Shown: positions 62,911-64,000 of the stretch, in pieces
Layout of the letters: each line of letters begins with the position of its first letter
How positions within the stretch are numbered: the first letter of the stretch is position 1
Assembly (NCBI RefSeq): GCF_016862195.1
Contig: NZ_BOMM01000008.1
Span: forward strand, 210,574-274,573
Reading direction: 5' to 3'
Source: Paractinoplanes ferrugineus
Lineage (GTDB): Bacteria > Actinomycetota > Actinomycetes > Mycobacteriales > Micromonosporaceae
Length of the DNA stretch: 64,000 bases
Position numbers and translations under genes: made by a program
Notes under the pieces: generated by a model
Databases searched by the model: none
What the model was told of the DNA's origin: nothing
What the model saw: only the letters and a program-made list of their open reading frames with translations

Positions 62911-63744
62911 TTGCAGTTGCGAAGTCTAGGAGAGTTGCATTTCGCCCGGCCGGTCCTCGACGAGATACATCGGCAAGTTCATATTGACGAGACATACTCT
63001 TGGCTGCATCGTCCGCAGGATGGCTGCACGATTGGGGACGATGAATTCTTCTGGGCGTCAACTGACACATTCGTTGACTCAGCCAACCTCGATGCGCTTG
63101 ATCTGAATTCATTGCTGAGTCGCGTGAATGTCAACCTGGGAAACAGAGGGGTAGAAATATGCCAGATACTACTTCGCGCTCTTAAAGCCAGCCAACGGCT
63201 CGATCCGTGGTCGAGAGTTGGGCGGGCCGAAGGGCCGGAAGCTGTGTCGCTTGCCCACTTGTTTCAACGCGGAGAGGCGACCACGCAGGTTCAGAAGTTT
63301 TTCGATCAAAGATTCATTAACTATTTGGCAGCTAACTGGCATGACGCAGAGAGAATTCACTGGAGGCAGTTCGAGCGACTAGTCGCTGAATATTTCGACC
63401 GGACTGGATACCAAGTAGAGTTGGGTCCTGGAAGCAATGATGACGGGGTTGATATACGGGCCTGGCCCGAGGAGGGGAATAGGAACGTACCTCCATTGAT
63501 AATCGTCCAATGCAAGAGGCAGAGGGCAAAGGTTCCAAAGGTTGTGGTCAAGGCATTGTGGGCTGATATGCAGGAAGAGCGCGCGCAGAGAGGGGTGCTC
63601 GCTACTACATCCTCCCTTGAGCCAGGAGCGCAGCGAACCATCGAATCAAGGAGATATGATATCGACGTCGCTGACGGTCCCGCTATATTCAAGTGGCTAC
63701 TCGCGCTAAGAGTTCCTGGTGTCGGAATTACCTCTCTTCAGTGA
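62911..63744 (+). CDS. Mrr-type restriction endonuclease
   Basis: 277 residues from a TTG directly after the TGA of the preceding frame. The C-terminal half (about 150-270) is an Mrr-cat PD-(D/E)xK nuclease domain: FERLVAEYFDRTGYQVELG, the aspartate in NDDGVDIRAW and the QxK motif in LIIVQCKRQ, then GVLATTSSLEPGAQRTIES and the terminal YDIDVADGPAIF. Such nucleases cut modified or foreign DNA. The N-terminal half is unrecognised and probably the target-sensing part. No methyltransferase gene is visible beside it, as expected for a modification-dependent (type IV) enzyme. Codon use is foreign-looking. Real start uncertain. Confidence 0.8.
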   Translation: MQLRSLGELHFARPVLDEIHRQVHIDETYSWLHRPQDGCTIGDDEFFWASTDTFVDSANLDALDLNSLLSRVNVNLGNRGVEICQILLRALKASQRLDPWSRVGRAEGPEAVSLAHLFQRGEATTQVQKFFDQRFINYLAANWHDAERIHWRQFERLVAEYFDRTGYQVELGPGSNDDGVDIRAWPEEGNRNVPPLIIVQCKRQRAKVPKVVVKALWADMQEERAQRGVLATTSSLEPGAQRTIESRRYDIDVADGPAIFKWLLALRVPGVGITSLQ

Positions 63745-64000
63745 TGCAGCGTCGTATATTTGCTTGAAGCCCGAGCTGTGGCCCAGCGGAAGCCGTTCGG
63801 TAAAGCCCTCCCGCGGGCATTCGATTGCTAGTTCCCGACTCACGGAATGCGAGGCGCTCAACCGTGATCGGGGCTACTCGCAGCAGCAGGAAAAAGCTTG
63901 AAGCATCCTTGCCCATAGTGAGTCAGAGCCACATTATGACGCGAAGTATTTGTGCTATCTCACGCTGCAATTCGTTCGGGCTGGCGGGTTGTTCTCAATC
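63745..64000. other. end of window, no gene supported
   Basis: Low-GC sequence to the window edge. Short frames on both strands exist, but none has a ribosome site or coding bias that I would support. A gene entering from the right is possible. Confidence 0.4.

Larger units (their letters stand above)
61851..64000. mobile_element. probable genomic-island edge behind tRNA-Val
   Basis: Base composition falls visibly from the high-GC norm, most clearly after 62400, with A/T-ending codons such as ATA, AAA and TTA that are almost absent elsewhere in the window. Gene content (HTH-like small protein, Mrr-type nuclease) is accessory. No integrase, transposase or second tRNA end is in view; the right boundary lies outside. 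A short direct repeat GTGACTA occurs twice 12 bp apart (61863, 61875). Confidence 0.5.

Overview
The window is high-GC actinobacterial DNA with many GTG and a few TTG starts. The gene set (Lsr2, several GGDEF proteins, a CebR-type operator, secreted cellulase and pectate lyase, a stand-alone LigD polymerase, many one- and two-component systems) suggests a filamentous soil actinomycete of the Micromonosporaceae, Actinoplanes-like. This is an inference from gene content and codon style, not from a marker gene. There is no rRNA gene, CRISPR array or complete mobile element. Six tRNA genes lie in two clusters, and the last 2 kb, behind tRNA-Val, has clearly lower GC and looks like the edge of a genomic island.

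Layout. 1-5.1 kb: tail of an unknown gene, a methyltransferase, a GGDEF-EAL protein with a damaged EAL half, a scar with TetR and SDR fragments, an SDR and lsr2. 5.3-13.8 kb: a GH12 cellulase under a CebR-type box, a cholesterol-oxidase-like GMC enzyme, a GAF-LuxR regulator coupled to a zinc alcohol dehydrogenase and divergent from an acyl-CoA synthetase, an EEP phosphatase and a haloperoxidase-like hydrolase. 13.9-14.5 kb: three tRNAs and a microgene with its own promoter and terminator. 15.6-19.9 kb: an intradiol-dioxygenase-like protein, a second acyl-CoA synthetase with the same 16-bp palindrome as the first, a GT-C glycosyltransferase and a decayed oxygenase. 19.9-25.8 kb: an anti-sigma-like MEDS/ATPase protein divergent from a PoxB-type enzyme with a sigma-B-like promoter, then a fatty-acid desaturase divergent from a two-component system around a 20-bp palindrome. 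25.8-30.4 kb: DUF6282 protein, GntR regulator and an NMT1/SsuA-type ABC importer. 30.4-46.4 kb: Asp-box protein, DUF2319 hydrolase, PAS-GGDEF cyclase, acyl-CoA dehydrogenase coupled to LigD polymerase, PQ-loop protein, GlxA-type regulator, zwf, a MarR-MFS-cysteine-hydrolase-like operon, and two coupled membrane proteins, one ending in a variable-looking repeat.

46.4-61.4 kb: cobK, a secreted PL1 pectate lyase under a LacI-type palindrome, a large secreted protein carrying two peptidase domains, a convergent two-component pair, cobM-cobL, and a three-gene extracytoplasmic flavin electron-transfer set (ferric-reductase-like flavocytochrome, FMN-binding protein, ApbE). 61.5-64.0 kb: tRNA-Gly, -Cys and -Val, a strong terminator, then the low-GC segment with an HTH-like small protein and an Mrr-type restriction endonuclease preceded in frame by an 80-residue ORF and a single TGA.

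The most interesting items are the shared acyl-synthetase palindrome, the isolated 25-residue microgene, the split Mrr gene, the M4-M28-P fusion, the odd CAU tRNA and the flavin-export cassette.
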